Assembly: GCA_947259105.1 (NCBI GenBank)
Contig: CAMYKU010000035.1
Location: 1-37,314, forward strand
Origin: an uncultured Alphaproteobacteria bacterium
GTDB taxonomy: Bacteria; Pseudomonadota; Alphaproteobacteria; UBA8366; JADFVY01
Direction of reading: 5' to 3'
DNA: 37,314 bases
Positions 25,573 to 32,937 of the stretch are shown in pieces. The notes beneath the pieces are model-generated. The model did not search any database. It saw only the letters and a list, made by a program, of their open reading frames with translations, and was not told where the DNA came from. Position numbers and translations under genes: made by a program. Position 1 is the stretch's first letter. Each line of letters opens with the position of its first letter.

Positions 25573-25818
25573 CGTCCGCGCGCAATTGAGCCAACAGATA
25601 GCGATAACCGCCAACGCGCTTCCGCGGGCAATGTTTACACCATGCCGCTGATCGTGCGCCGGGGCCGGCAACAGGCTCTCAACGGTTTTCGGGAAACTGC
25701 ACAGCGTCTCGCCGTCGCCGCCGGCATTGGACCAAGGTCCAATATCGCTGTCGGTTCCGGTCCGCTATCATTTATCGCGTATTCGCACCATGTCACCGAA
25801 TGCACCGCGGAGGGATTC
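25573..25818. promoter_or_regulatory. Spacer with an 18-bp dyad upstream of a lipoprotein gene
   Basis: 246 bp with no supported gene. At 25726-25743 ATTGGACC-AA-GGTCCAAT is a perfect dyad (8-bp arms, 2-nt centre), 75-93 nt upstream of the lipoprotein start, placed like an operator. The regulator is unknown, though its shape is like GntR-family operators. Confidence 0.4.
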
Positions 25819-26370
25819 ATGCTGTGGCGTATCATTTTGGCGGGTGTCCTCCTGGCGGCCCTGGCAGCTTGCGGCGATCAGGTGGTCCGGTTGCGGGGAC
25901 AGACGATGAGCGGTTCATACAATGCCGGCGAGTTCGGCTACGCGGCCGGCGGACGCGACCTGCGCGTCGTCGTCGTCGGCAACCCCTTCGGCGGGGATCA
26001 GGCCGCTTTCGAGCGGGCGGTGACGGACGCCATGCAGGGACGTAGCCCGAGCCAAAAGACGAATTTTGCGACCAGTCCCGGACCGAGCGCGCGTAAGGAA
26101 TACCGGGTCGTGATGGTGTTCAATCCGCCGAACAATCTCGTTGGCGACAAGGTATGCCAGGGCGATCCCCCATCGCTCCCGACGGCGGCCGGTGAGGGAA
26201 CGGCGGTGGCACTCGTCGCGGTATTCTGCCGTTCGGATCAGGGCCTGACGCAAGTGCGCGGCGATATCGACGCCGCGGCGGGGCCCGACGACCCGATCTT
26301 TGCGGAGCTCGTCGGACAATCGACCCAGGCGCTGTTCCCCAACAAGCGACGCAAACGCAAGGGGGATTAA
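25819..26370 (+). CDS. Lipoprotein of unknown function
   Basis: 183 aa. The frame is open upstream, but the ATG at 25819 follows GGAGGG and begins a signal peptide with lipobox LAAC (Cys18). The mature part is not recognised. A few features: FGYAAGGRDLRVVVVGNPFGG, a middle KEYRVVMVFNPPNN, and two Cys (CQGDPP and FCRSDQG) that could make a disulfide. The tail is basic (NKRRKRKGD). The palindrome 80-90 bp upstream might regulate it. A periplasmic function is inferred. Confidence 0.8.
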   Translation: MLWRIILAGVLLAALAACGDQVVRLRGQTMSGSYNAGEFGYAAGGRDLRVVVVGNPFGGDQAAFERAVTDAMQGRSPSQKTNFATSPGPSARKEYRVVMVFNPPNNLVGDKVCQGDPPSLPTAAGEGTAVALVAVFCRSDQGLTQVRGDIDAAAGPDDPIFAELVGQSTQALFPNKRRKRKGD

Positions 26371-26374
26371 CCGG

Positions 26375-26393
26375 AAAACCCGCCTGCGGCGGG
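26375..26393 (-). terminator. Putative intrinsic terminator for the DUF1223 gene
   Basis: On the minus strand CCCGCC-GCA-GGCGGG followed by TTTT: a 6-bp GC-rich hairpin with 3-nt loop and a short T run. It lies about 130 nt downstream of the DUF1223 stop, and 5 nt after the stop of the opposing lipoprotein gene. No other hairpin was evident in this spacer. Confidence 0.45.
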
Positions 26394-26525
26394 CGCTGAT
26401 CCGGACACCATGGTCTGTCTTCCGGCGGTAACGGACTCGTCGATCGCTTGGATTTCGGAGACGGACAATATGATCCGGCCGTGCAGTCTCGACAGCGCGC
26501 CCGAACGCAACATGTGCTTACTGCC

Positions 26526-27305
26526 CTACGACGTAAGGTCGAGCTTCGCGGCGCCGCGGATGGCGCCCTGTCCCGGCTCCTGCAGCAGGACGGCGAAGCC
26601 GGCGACATCGTCATGGGCGGGCAGGGGAACCCGTATGGTCCCGCCGGCGCCGTCCCAGCTTCCCACGCGATTGATGGTCCGGGCGATGTGGGTGTTGCGC
26701 AGCGTCGCACCGCGGTTTTCGCCGCGCGACACTTTGGTTTCGTGGACGCCGCTGTAACCGACGAGCCAGATTTCGAGGCTGCGCTCCAGCCGCCGCGGCG
26801 TGAAGGTAACGAGGAGTTCCCCGGCTGCGGCGTCGCGGCCAAGGCGCACCTGGATGCGCTGCGGCGCGTCTTCTCGGCTGGCCGACACGATGCGTTGCAC
26901 TTCGCCGCGGCGGGATCCGACGACATCGTGTCGGCCGTCGATGACCATTTGCGGCGTGTAGACATACCCGCGGTCGAACTTTCCCTGGTATCCGGTCTGC
27001 CGGTCCGTACTCCAGCCGGTCGCGAACGGATCCTTCCAGCCGATATAGTCCCAGTAGGTCACGTGCCAGGAAATCGCCACAACCTCGTCGCTTCCGGCCA
27101 TTTCGTAGAGCAGTTCGTCCGCCGGCGGGCAGGACGAACAGCCCTGCGAGGTGAACAGTTCGATCACGGTCGGCGGCGGTCCGGCGGCCTCCGCCGCCGC
27201 GGCCGTATCGACGCGCAGCGCGCGTGTCGGCCCTGTCGGCGCAACGACAACCGACAGCAGCCCGACGCCGGCGGCCAGCAGCCCGAGAATCATCAATTCC
27301 CTCAT
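26526..27305 (-). CDS. DUF1223 secreted thioredoxin-like protein
   Basis: 259 aa. An N-terminal hydrophobic segment (4-22) is a signal or anchor. Residues 46-62 hold VIELFTSQGCSSCPPAD with a CxxC pair (Cys56, Cys59), the DUF1223 hallmark of a thioredoxin-like fold. Later blocks (AISWHVTYWDYIGWKDPFA, and YTPQMVIDGR) also match the family. Function in periplasmic redox or protein folding is assumed, not known. The length is normal for the family. Confidence 0.9.
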   Translation of the reverse strand: MRELMILGLLAAGVGLLSVVVAPTGPTRALRVDTAAAAEAAGPPPTVIELFTSQGCSSCPPADELLYEMAGSDEVVAISWHVTYWDYIGWKDPFATGWSTDRQTGYQGKFDRGYVYTPQMVIDGRHDVVGSRRGEVQRIVSASREDAPQRIQVRLGRDAAAGELLVTFTPRRLERSLEIWLVGYSGVHETKVSRGENRGATLRNTHIARTINRVGSWDGAGGTIRVPLPAHDDVAGFAVLLQEPGQGAIRGAAKLDLTS

Positions 27306-27374
27306 GACGGCGGTGAGGATATAGCGGTTCCGCGGGCCCCGGGAATCAACTTGGTGTGATCGGCAGCGCGCGAT

Positions 27375-28559
27375 CTACAGCCGGCGCGGCAGGTAGCGGC
27401 ACAGCCAGGCCAGGCCGGCCATCGCGGCGCCGCCGGCAACGAACACCGCCGGCAACTCGAAGGCCTTGAGAAGCAGGGCGAATATGCCCGGCGGCACGGT
27501 CTGCGAGACCCCGCGGAAACTGTTGTAGACGGTCGTCATTTCCGGCCGCTCGTGCGGATGGACGGCGCGCAGGAACGGGACGTTGCCGGCCGCGTCGATG
27601 ATGCCGGCCATGGCGGCCGCCAGGATCAACACCGCGACACTGATGGGGCCCGCGCTGAGCGCGACGCCGATGCTCGTCAGGCCGGCCGCGAGATAGCCCC
27701 AGATCAGCAGCCGGCGCAGCCCGTGGCGCCGGCCGATCCGGCTCCAGATTGGCACCAGGAAGAAGCTGGCGGTGCCGAACGACACGATTGCGCCTGCCCA
27801 GACCGCGCCGAGCCCCGAATTCACCACATGGATCGGCGCATAGATGAAATACATCGACCACCAGGCCGAGCGGCCGACAGCAAGACCCCAGGCCAGGCGC
27901 AGCCGCGGCTGCGCGAAGAACCGGACGAGATATTTCAGCGGATTCGGGGGCGGTTTCCTGGCCGTCGCGACGGCGGGATTCTCGGTCAGGCGCAGATACA
28001 GGAAATAGATGATGGTCAGCACCGATGTCGCGCTGGCCAGCGCGAACGGTGCTTCCGGCCCGGCATTGGCGTGCAGCCACACGCCGAGCCAGGGGCCGAT
28101 GGTCCACATGCCGGCCGCAAAAAATACCCGCATCGGCTCGAACCGGCCCAGCTGCCGCCGCGGAATGTGGTCCATGATGTAAAGGTTGAGCGCGACCTCC
28201 AGCGCCGCGATGGACAGTGCATTGGCGAGCATGCCGGCGATGAACCAGCCCATCGTCCCGATCGACATCAGGGCCGCGGCCGCGACCGACAGGGTGATTC
28301 CCGTCGAGAACACGTAGCGGCGGCCGATTCCGTGGACCAGGGACGGGATCGCCAGGCTGCCGAGCAGGCCGGCCAGGCTGACCGCGAAAAACAGCACGCT
28401 GACGAGCTGCGCGTCGCCGAGGAACGCATGCGCGCTGAGCGGAACCACGGTGATCAGCAGGGCGCGGACAAAACCGGTCAGCGAGAACAGGATGACGAAG
28501 GTCGCCGCTGTCGGGCGGCCGACCGAATCGATCCAACTCGCAATATGGATGCTGCGCAT
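27375..28559 (-). CDS. MFS transporter
   Basis: 394 aa with about 12 membrane helices in two halves joined by a basic loop around residues 195-215 (KPPPNPLKYLVR). Major facilitator features include the GRRYVFSTG (first half) and GRRHGLRRLL (second half) cytoplasmic loops. The substrate is unknown. The start is supported by GGAGAG upstream. It has no obvious linkage to the DUF1223 gene downstream except strand. Confidence 0.85.
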   Translation of the reverse strand: MRSIHIASWIDSVGRPTAATFVILFSLTGFVRALLITVVPLSAHAFLGDAQLVSVLFFAVSLAGLLGSLAIPSLVHGIGRRYVFSTGITLSVAAAALMSIGTMGWFIAGMLANALSIAALEVALNLYIMDHIPRRQLGRFEPMRVFFAAGMWTIGPWLGVWLHANAGPEAPFALASATSVLTIIYFLYLRLTENPAVATARKPPPNPLKYLVRFFAQPRLRLAWGLAVGRSAWWSMYFIYAPIHVVNSGLGAVWAGAIVSFGTASFFLVPIWSRIGRRHGLRRLLIWGYLAAGLTSIGVALSAGPISVAVLILAAAMAGIIDAAGNVPFLRAVHPHERPEMTTVYNSFRGVSQTVPPGIFALLLKAFELPAVFVAGGAAMAGLAWLCRYLPRRL

Positions 28560-28696
28560 CGCGCCGCTCTCCGGCCCGCCGGTGGGTAGTTGTGATTACG
28601 TCGGGAAAAACACTAAGCAGATTTCAGACGCCGAGTCCTGCGATTCCTGCAGGCCAGACCCACGGTTCCGGCGGGGTGCCGGCGCGGTCCCGGCCG

Positions 28697-29470
28697 TCAG
28701 CGTTTCTCCGGCATGCGGCGGAACACGGGATCGGTCCAGGACGGCGGCAGGGCGCCGAGCAGCCAGGCGAGCGCATAGAGCCTGAAGGGGAAGGCAATCC
28801 GCGCCCTGTTGCGTGCAAGGCCGCGCTGTATGAGGCGGGCGGCGCGGTCCGCCTCCATCAGCATCGGCATGCGAAACCCGTTCGCGTCGGTCATCGGCGT
28901 GCGGATGAATCCCGGACAGATTACCGTCACGCCGACGTTATGCCGGTGCAGGTTGCCGCGCAGGGCCTCGCCATAGCTGCGGGATGCGGCCTTGCTGGCG
29001 CTGTAGGCCGGGGCGCCCGGCATGCCCCGGAACCCGGCCAGGGAACTCATGATGGCGATCTGTCCGCGCTTGCGGGTGCGCATGCGCTCGGCGGCCGGGT
29101 GCACGGTGTGGATGACCCCGTCCACATTGGTCGCCAGGATCGCCGCCGCCTGTTCCCGCGACTCGCCGCCCCCGAAGGTGCCGCCGGAGATGCCCGCATT
29201 GGCGATGACGAGATCGAGCGGACTGGCTTCGTCCGCGGCCGCGATCCAGCGCGCCGTCGCCTCGGCGTCGGTCACATCGACGCTCGCCGCGCCGACAACC
29301 GCGCCGCAGGTGCGGCAATCGGCGGCGACCCGGCCCAGCCGCCCGGCGTCGCGCCCGCCCAGGGCGAGCTTCACGCCGGGCGCGGCGTAAACCTGCGCCA
29401 GCGCCGCGCCGATGCCGCTGGAGGCGCCCGTGATGAGGATCGATTTCGGATCGTCCATGGCCGCAACCAT
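28697..29470 (-). CDS. SDR family oxidoreductase, DltE/YqjQ-like
   Basis: 257 aa. TGASSGIG near residue 14, NAGISGG, catalytic Ser in MSSLAGF, and Tyr/Lys in YSASKAA. The ATTERM region CPGFIRTPMT and the C-terminal FPFRLYALAWLL (a hydrophobic tail) are like those SDRs that reduce fatty or membrane lipids; it may be membrane-associated. A second in-frame ATG four codons in (29458) is possible. Divergent from the next gene. Confidence 0.82.
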   Translation of the reverse strand: MVAAMDDPKSILITGASSGIGAALAQVYAAPGVKLALGGRDAGRLGRVAADCRTCGAVVGAASVDVTDAEATARWIAAADEASPLDLVIANAGISGGTFGGGESREQAAAILATNVDGVIHTVHPAAERMRTRKRGQIAIMSSLAGFRGMPGAPAYSASKAASRSYGEALRGNLHRHNVGVTVICPGFIRTPMTDANGFRMPMLMEADRAARLIQRGLARNRARIAFPFRLYALAWLLGALPPSWTDPVFRRMPEKR

Positions 29471-29512
29471 ACCGGTTCGCGCGCGTCCGGCAAGTCCGGA
29501 ATATCCCTATCG

Positions 29513-29527
29513 TTAATCGATGGTTAG
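29513..29527. promoter_or_regulatory. CtrA-like box in a divergent spacer
   Basis: TTAA (29513-29516), 7 nt, TTAG (29524-29527), between the SDR and the lipoprotein gene. One base from TTAA-N7-TTAA. Seen; binding inferred. Confidence 0.3.
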
Positions 29528-29604
29528 CGTCTTGCGGCCACAATCGGGGCGACACCTGACGGTGCCGGCGCCTCGTCGGCGGCACCGCGCGAAGGGATAC
29601 TCCG

Positions 29605-30648
29605 ATGGGCACCCGATCGGCGCCACTTGTCTTTCTGTTGCTGGCCGCCTGCATCTCCACGGACGGCACGGAAACGGCGGTGCGGGACGGCAGCGGCCCG
29701 GCGCCCGGCTCCGCGGCGGCCGCACGGCCGGCGCCGTCCGCCGGCCTGCCCGCGATCCCGCGCATGCGCCCCGAGCCGCCCCGCAAGACGCAATCCACCG
29801 GCACGGCGGTGGCCCAGGCCGGCGGGGCCGCGACGGGCGCGGGCAGCCAGCCCGGCGGCGGTGCGAAGATACCGGAACAGAGCGGCGCCACGACCCGGAC
29901 CGGGTCTGGATCAGCATTGGCGTCCGACGGCTCGGCCGATGCCGCGGATGCATCGAACGCCGTGCCCGATCCACAGTCCGGCGGCGGCCAATCCGCCGAT
30001 GCCGACCCGGCGGCGGGTGGCGCGGGGACCGTCCTGCCGCCCGGCGTGGACGCATCGGCCGCGTCTTCCGGTGGGATGTCCGAGCCGGGTTCGCCGCCTG
30101 CGGATGCCGCCGACGGATCCCTGTCCGGCACGGACGCCGGCGCCGGAAACGCCGGAAGCGCCGTCGACCCTGACACCGATCTGGCGATCGCGATGCCGCC
30201 CGATATCGACCCGGGAATCGACGTCGAGTCGCTGTTCGACGGCGACGTGGTCCGCTACTGCGCGGCGATGTGGCGGATGGGCGAGTACATCGGAGAGGCG
30301 CGGCGGCGCGGCGAGCCGCTGCAGCAGGCGATCGGCAATTCGGTGCGGCGCATCGCGGCCGAAAAGCAGCTGCCGCTCGACAACCGGCTGGCCTTCAGCG
30401 GCCAGGTCTACGGGCGCCTGGTGTACCGGCTGGAGGACAGCCATGCGGCCCTCACCCTCGGCGCCTACGTTCATTTCGCCTGCCTGACGGTGCGCGGCGA
30501 CAAGAAGATCGTCCCCGCCGACCCGAACGCCGAACTCCTGCTGAACAGCGGGCTGGTGCGCTGCGAAAGCACGGCGTTCACGCGCGATGCGCTGAACGAC
30601 TGCATCTTCCGCGAGCTGACCCCGATCGTCGACCGCCGCAACGGCTGA
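29605..30648 (+). CDS. Lipoprotein with long low-complexity linker
   Basis: 347 aa. The start follows GAAGGGA at good spacing. Lipobox LAAC (Cys16). Residues about 20-200 are low-complexity Gly/Ala/Ser/Pro/Asp with no fold. The C-terminal part (about 205-347) is a compact helical domain with four Cys, in the segments YCAAMW, FACLTVR, VRCES and NDCIF. No family was recognised. The arrangement (lipid anchor, long flexible spacer, globular head) suggests that the head reaches across the periplasm or beyond the outer membrane. Confidence 0.75.
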   Translation: MGTRSAPLVFLLLAACISTDGTETAVRDGSGPAPGSAAAARPAPSAGLPAIPRMRPEPPRKTQSTGTAVAQAGGAATGAGSQPGGGAKIPEQSGATTRTGSGSALASDGSADAADASNAVPDPQSGGGQSADADPAAGGAGTVLPPGVDASAASSGGMSEPGSPPADAADGSLSGTDAGAGNAGSAVDPDTDLAIAMPPDIDPGIDVESLFDGDVVRYCAAMWRMGEYIGEARRRGEPLQQAIGNSVRRIAAEKQLPLDNRLAFSGQVYGRLVYRLEDSHAALTLGAYVHFACLTVRGDKKIVPADPNAELLLNSGLVRCESTAFTRDALNDCIFRELTPIVDRRNG

Positions 30649-30791
30649 GCCCCGGCCGGCGCGCCGTCCCCGTCGCCGCAAGGCGTCCCGGCGATACCCG
30701 GTTCCGCCATCCGGCCGCGTCGCGGCTTGTTCGCCGCGGTCGCGCAAGATAGAGTGCGCCCCCAGACGACCACGACATCAGGATTCCGCCC

Positions 30792-31685
30792 TTGCCCGTA
30801 TCATCGATGACCGGATTCACCGGGGCCGCCGGCCAGCATGGCGCGGTCGAATGGACCTGGGAGATGCGCAGCGTCAACAGCCGCGGCCTCGATCTGCGGG
30901 TCCGGCTGCCGTCCGGCTGCGAGTCGCTGGAGGCTGTTATCCGCGAGGCCGCGGGGAAGATCCTCAAGCGCGGCTCGGTGTCGGTGTCGCTGACCCTGAA
31001 CCGGACGGCCGCCGGCAGCGCGTACCGGGTCAACCGCGACCTGCTCGACCGGCTGCTCGACGTCGCGGCGGAGCGGGCGCGCGACACGCGGCTGGCCGCG
31101 GAGGCCCCGCGCCTCGACACGCTGCTGGCGGTGCGCGGCGTCGTCGAGCCGGCGGAGGCGGACGTCGACCCGGACGAGGCGGAGGCGCGTCTTAAGGCCA
31201 TTGCGGCGTCGCTCGACGCCGTGCTGGAGGCGCTGGTCGCGGTGCGGCAGGCCGAAGGCGCGAAGCTCGAGGCCGTGCTGCGCGAGCGCCTGGACGAGAT
31301 GACCTCGCTGTGCGAGGCGGCCGAATCGGCGGGCGCGGTGCGGGCCGAGGCGATCCGCGAGCGCCTGGAGCAGCAGATCGCCGAGCTGCTGGACATCAGC
31401 CCCGCCCTGCCGGAGGAGCGCCTCGCGCAGGAGGCCGCGGTGCTGGCGGTCAAGGGCGACATCCGCGAGGAGCTGGACCGGCTGAAGGCGCATGTGGGGG
31501 CGGCGCGCGACCTGCTGGACGAGGGCGGCGCGGTCGGCCGGCGGCTCGATTTCCTGTGCCAGGAGTTCAACCGCGAGGCCAACACGCTGTGCTCGAAGTC
31601 CGGCGACGTGGAACTGACCCAGATCGGCCTCGGCATGAAGGCGGCGATCGACCAGTTCCGCGAACAGGCGCTGAACATCGAGTAG
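30792..31685 (+). CDS. yicC: YicC/YloC family endoribonuclease
   Basis: 297 aa. The start is TTG at 30792 (AGGA upstream); an ATG at 30807 (MTGFTG) is the alternative. The YicC N-terminal domain opens SMTGFTGAAG and includes EMRSVNSRGLDLRVRLP; the C-terminus is the DUF1732 domain (LDFLCQEFNREANTLCSKSGD, IDQFREQALNIE). In E. coli YicC degrades small RNAs such as RyhB. It is 24 bp before gmk, a conserved pair. A coiled-coil helix lies between. Confidence 0.93.
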   Translation: MPVSSMTGFTGAAGQHGAVEWTWEMRSVNSRGLDLRVRLPSGCESLEAVIREAAGKILKRGSVSVSLTLNRTAAGSAYRVNRDLLDRLLDVAAERARDTRLAAEAPRLDTLLAVRGVVEPAEADVDPDEAEARLKAIAASLDAVLEALVAVRQAEGAKLEAVLRERLDEMTSLCEAAESAGAVRAEAIRERLEQQIAELLDISPALPEERLAQEAAVLAVKGDIREELDRLKAHVGAARDLLDEGGAVGRRLDFLCQEFNREANTLCSKSGDVELTQIGLGMKAAIDQFREQALNIE

Positions 31686-31709
31686 GCGGCGGGCGCGGGC
31701 GGACAGGCG

Positions 31710-32354
31710 ATGACGGCGGACGATCCCCACGAGATCAGCAGGCGGGGCCTGATGCTGGTGCTGTCCTCGCCGTCGGGCGCCGGCAAGACCACGATCTCGC
31801 GCGAGATCCTCTCCCGCGACGCCAACCTCCACATGTCGGTGTCCGCGACCACCCGCCCCAAGCGGCCGGGCGAGGTCGAGGGGCGGGACTATTTCTTCAC
31901 CGCCGAAGAGGATTTCCACCTGATGGCCAACCGCCGGGAGCTGCTCGAGCACGCGACGGTCTTCGGGCACCTCTACGGCACGCCGCGGAAGCCGGTCGAG
32001 GAGGCGCTGGCGGCCGGGCGCGACGTGCTGTTCGACATCGACTGGCAGGGCACGCAACAGCTGCGCGAGGCGGCCCGCGCGGACCTCGTCTCGGTGTTCA
32101 TCCTGCCGCCGTCGGTGCCGGAGCTGGAACGCCGCCTCAAATCGCGCGCCCAGGACAGCGCCGAGGTCGTCGCCCGGCGCATGGCCCAGGCGTCCGACGA
32201 GATGAGCCACTGGCCGGAATACGACTACATCGTCGTCAACCGCGAGATCGCCGGCAGCGTCGCCGAGGTCCAGGCGATCCTGACCGCCGAGCGGCTGCGC
32301 CGCGAACGCCAGGTCGGCCTCGGCGACTTCGTCCGCTTCCTGCGCGAGGGGTAA
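31710..32354 (+). CDS. gmk: Guanylate kinase
   Basis: 214 aa. Phosphorylates GMP to GDP. P-loop SPSGAGKT (residues 20-27), the GMP-binding SATTRPKRPGE and the YGTP region are conserved, and DIDWQGTQQL holds the Walker B acid. It lies 24 bp after yicC. The C-terminus has a short basic extension. In many alphaproteobacteria mltG-yicC-gmk are adjacent; here they are not. Confidence 0.96.
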   Translation: MTADDPHEISRRGLMLVLSSPSGAGKTTISREILSRDANLHMSVSATTRPKRPGEVEGRDYFFTAEEDFHLMANRRELLEHATVFGHLYGTPRKPVEEALAAGRDVLFDIDWQGTQQLREAARADLVSVFILPPSVPELERRLKSRAQDSAEVVARRMAQASDEMSHWPEYDYIVVNREIAGSVAEVQAILTAERLRRERQVGLGDFVRFLREG

Positions 32355-32937
32355 GGCGGGGGGCGGAGCCGGCGGCGGAACCGGTCAATCGTGCGAAACA
32401 ACCCCATGCACCGGGGTTTTCTGCGGGTTTCAGGGGAGCAGTTCCGACTCGCGACGCACCGTGTCCCACCCCCACCCAACCCTCCCCCATCGAGGGGGAG
32501 GGCTTGATTTCGTCCGGAAATTCCCCCTCCCCCTCGATGGGGGAGGGCCGGGGAGGGGGTGGGAGACCGGCGTCGCCGGGATGAAAAGGCATCCGCGCAA
32601 AGCCCGCCATCCGGAGCCCGCCGGCGCGCGGCAGATACTTTGGTATCCGGTATTCCGTACAACCGGGGGAGGCAGGGCGCGGGCTTCGGATTTGTCAAGC
32701 GGAATCGTGCGGGCGAACGGTATCTTTCGGCTTAAAGTCGCAGGGTGGCGCCCTTCGGTGATTCCATAAGATACTGAAAACAGGAAATAACACCCGAATA
32801 CCAAAGTACAATGCGACAGTATGGTTAATTTTCCCGGTTGACGACCTGCCCGTTCGGGTTGCAGTCTTCCCGGAACGCATAATGACGATCCGCGGCACCG
32901 CCCGCGCGGCGCCGTGGCAACAGGGAAGGACCTTGCC
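32355..32937. other. Spacer between gmk and the RHS gene, repeat-rich
   Basis: 583 bp with no supported gene. It holds a large inverted repeat (32465-32573) and a 15-bp imperfect inverted pair (32636-32650 and 32794-32808). From 32740 to 32850 the sequence is A/T-rich, unlike its flanks. No convincing -35/-10 pair at proper spacing was found. The RHS ribosome site (AAGGA) is at 32926-32930. Confidence 0.6.
32465..32573. repeat. Large inverted repeat after gmk
   Basis: Exact 23-bp arms at 32480-32502 and 32525-32547 around a 22-nt loop, made of CCCTCCCCC-ATCGA-GGGGGAGGG-type sequence, extended outwards to CCCACCCCC and GGGGGTGGG. This kind of palindrome is common in spacers of alphaproteobacteria (recalled). 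Confidence 0.85.
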
